Assembly: GCA_039105265.1 (NCBI GenBank)
Contig: JAPFFF010000012.1
Span: 5,208,001 to 5,272,000, forward strand
Direction: 5' to 3'
Origin: Tritrichomonas musculus
Taxonomy: Eukaryota; Parabasalia; Tritrichomonadida; Tritrichomonadidae
Length of the DNA stretch: 64,000 nt
In this document: positions 61,504-64,000 of the stretch, one piece after another
How positions within the stretch are numbered: the stretch's first letter is position 1
Layout of the letters: the number at the start of each line of letters is the position of its first letter
Notes under the pieces: generated by a model
The model's database searches: none
The model's input: the letters and a program-made list of their open reading frames with translations, nothing else
Told to the model about the DNA's origin: nothing
Made by a program: the position numbers and the translations under genes

Positions 61504-64000
61504 AATTCAAAAATATAATGATTTATGGAATTTCAATCAAATATTTAATTGGACACCGCTTATTTTTGCAGCATGTTTCGGTCATACAGAAATTGTTCAA
61601 CTTTTGTTATCAAAACCAAATATTGAAATCAACTGCAAAAGTGTTTTAATCTCAAAACATTCATACAATTCAAAACTTATTTTTTCATGAAATTCAAATC
61701 TTATTTTTTCATTACATTCAAATCTTATTTTTTCATGGAATTCAAATCTTATTTTTTCATCCAATTCAAATCATATTTTTTCATAAAATTCAAATCTTAT
61801 TTTTTCATAAAATTCATTTTATAATCATTTTTGGAATTCATTTCTGACATTTAATAGTACTCCATTGATTGTTTCATCATCTCAAGGTCATACAAAGATT
61901 GTTGAACTTTTATTATCACAACCGGATATTGACATCAACTGCAAAGACATTTTAACACGAAACATTCATGCTATTGAACATTTATTTTTTTCATAAAATT
62001 CAAAAATATAATGATTTATGGAATTTCAATCAAATATTTAATTGGACACCGCTTATTTTTGCAGCATGTTTCGGTCATACAGAAATTGTTCAACTTTTGT
62101 TATCAAAACCAAATATTGAAATCAACTGCAAAAGTGTTTTAATCTCAAAACTTTCATACAATTCAAAACTTATTTTTTCATTACATTCAAATCTTATTTT
62201 TTTATGGAATTCAAATCTTATTTTTTCATATCATTCAAATCTTATTTTTTCATTACATTCAAATCTTATTTTTTCATAAAATTCAAATCTTATTTTTCAT
62301 TACATTCAAATCTTATTTTTTCATGGAATTCAAATCTTATTTTTTCATGGAATTCAAATCATATTTTTTCATAAAATTCAAATCTTATTTTTTCATGTAA
62401 TTCAAATCTTATTTTTTCATGTAATTCAAATCTTATTTTTCATTACATTCAAATCTTATTTTTTCATGAAATTCAAATCTCATTTTTTCATACAATTCAA
62501 ATCTTTTTTTTTCATATAATTCAAATCTTATTTTTTCATAAAATTCATTTTATAATCATTTTTGGAATTCATTTCTGACATTTAATAGTACTCCATTGAT
62601 TGTTTCATCATCTCAAGGTCATACAAAGATTGTTGAACTTTTATTATCACAACCGGATATCGACATCAACTGCAAAGACATTTTAACATGAAACATTCAT
62701 GCTATTGAACATTTATTTTTTTCATAAAATTCAAAAATATAATGATTTATGGAATTTCAATCAAATATCTAATTGGACACCGCTTATTTTTGCAGCATGT
62801 TTCGGTCATACAGAAATTGTTCAACTTTTGTTATCAAAACCAAATATTGAAATCAACTGCAAAAGTGTTTTAATCTCAAAACATTCATACAATTCAAAAC
62901 TTATTTTTTCATGAAATTCAAATCTTATTTTTTCATTACATTCAAATCTTATTTTTTCATATCATTCAAGTCTTATTTTTTCATGTAATTCAAATCTTAT
63001 TTTTCATAAAATTCAAATCTTATTTTTTCATTACATACAAATTTTATTTTTTCATATCATTCAAATCTATTTTTTTTCAGGGAATTCAAATCTTATTTTT
63101 TCATAAAATTCAAATCTTATTTTTTCATGTAATTCATATCATATTTTTTCATAAAATTCAAATCTTATTTTTTCATGGAATTCAAATCTTATTTTTTCAT
63201 ACAATTCAAAACTTATTTTTTCATGAAATTCAAATCTTATTTTTTCATGGAATTCAAATCTTATTTTTCATTACATTCAAATTTTATTTTTTCATTACAT
63301 TCAAATCTTATTTTTTCATGAAATTCAAATCTTATTTTTTCATACAATTCAAATCTTTTTTTTCATGAAATTCAAATCTTATTTTTTCATAGAATTCATT
63401 TTATAATCATTTTTGGAATTCATTTCTGACATTTAATAGTACTCCATTGATTGTTTCATCATCTCAAGGTCATACAAAGATTGTTGAACTTTTATTATCA
63501 CAACCGGATATTGACATCAACTGCAAAGACATTTTAACACGAAACATTCATGCTATTGAACATTTATTTTTTTCATAAAATTCAAAAATATAATGATTTA
63601 TGGAATTTCAATCAAATATCTAATTGGACACCGCTTATTTTTGCAGCATGTTTCGGTCATACAGAAATTGTTCAACTTTTGTTATCAAAACCAAATATTG
63701 AAATCAACTGCAAAAGTGTTTTAATCTCAAAACATTCATACAATTCAAAACTTATTTTTTCATGAAATTCAAATCTTATTTTTTCATGGAATTCAAATCT
63801 TATTTTTCATTACATTCAAATCTTATTTTTTCATAAAATTCAAATCTTATTTTTTCATGGAATTCAAATCTTATTTTTCATTACATTCAAATCTTATTTT
63901 TTCATAAAATTCAAATCTTATTTTTCATTACATTCAAATCTTATTTTTTCATGGAATTCAAATCTTATTTTTTCATGGAATTCAAATCATATTTTTTCAT
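61475..64000 (+). pseudogene. Tandemly duplicated ankyrin-repeat units expanded by a minisatellite
   Basis: Four copies of one ankyrin repeat (NWTPLIFAACFGHTEIVQLL ... KPNIEINCKSVL) start at 61475, 61968, 62699 and 63550. Three copies of a second type (STPLIVSSSQGHTKIVELLL ... PDIDINCKDIL) start at about 61856, 62587 and 63437. Between them lie blocks of a roughly 22-bp minisatellite (AATTCAAATCTTATTTTTTCAT) that grow from about 130 bp in the first unit to about 480 bp in the third; the fourth runs off the window. The blocks contain many stops, and the copies lie in different frames. The ankyrin segments themselves are almost identical, so duplication is recent. Confidence 0.7.

Overview
The window is a stretch of very AT-rich eukaryotic DNA, most likely from a trichomonad (a parabasalid such as Tritrichomonas or Trichomonas). 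This rests on a Maverick/Polinton with long intronless genes, a BspA-type leucine-rich repeat module, Sel1-like and ankyrin remnants, pogo, mariner, hAT and MULE elements in one window, and standard-code genes with very short leaders. No tRNA, rRNA or CRISPR was seen. Host genes are few and mostly broken; most of the sequence is mobile DNA, much of it nested.

Left third (about 1-23 kb). A small hypothetical gene (28-252, -) and a short TA-flanked inverted-repeat element (265-962) precede a nearly complete Maverick/Polinton at 976-22930. The Maverick is bounded by about 195-bp terminal inverted repeats beginning AGTAGTATGATG and by a perfect 5-bp target duplication CAATG. It carries a protein-primed family B polymerase, a retroviral-type integrase, a fibre-like repeat protein, a packaging ATPase, a probable double-jelly-roll major capsid protein and several small putative virion proteins. 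No adenain-like protease was recognised. The ATPase gene is cut in two by a 6.0-kb hAT element (13132-19151, 8-bp duplication CTTCATAT). The hAT holds its own nested 750-bp element (13244-13993, 8-bp duplication TTAAATAT), so three insertion levels can be read. The hAT transposase contains an embedded BspA-like LRR block.

Middle (about 23-35.5 kb). This is decaying host-type sequence: a Rab-GTPase tail relic, a Q-rich gene without a usable ATG, a single-TM ORF, a Sel1-repeat pseudogene, a mariner-like relic and a pogo element (about 31.7-35.0 kb). The pogo element has an intact transposase and is itself invaded by a 793-bp element with an 8-bp duplication.

Right half (35.5-60.2 kb). The window reads as one giant MULE-like element, 35507-60187, flanked by a 9-bp duplication ATAATATAT. 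Its left terminal repeat is split by an 8.2-kb inverted-repeat (foldback) module whose 3.1-kb arms are largely GAA/GAT/GAC microsatellite. Inside are 14-, 22- and 23-bp tandem arrays, a SWIM-domain MULE transposase, and an upstream ORF that joins a degenerate Rad3/FANCJ-type helicase domain to a FAR1-like DNA-binding domain. There is also a relic ORF whose only in-frame stops over about 200 codons are TGA at tryptophan-like positions. Finally there is a 4.06-kb element in which two identical 961-bp direct repeats, each with its own inverted ends, flank a DDE-like gene of unknown superfamily.

Right edge (60.2-64 kb). Repeat relics are followed by an ankyrin-repeat locus that has been tandemly duplicated and expanded by a roughly 22-bp minisatellite.
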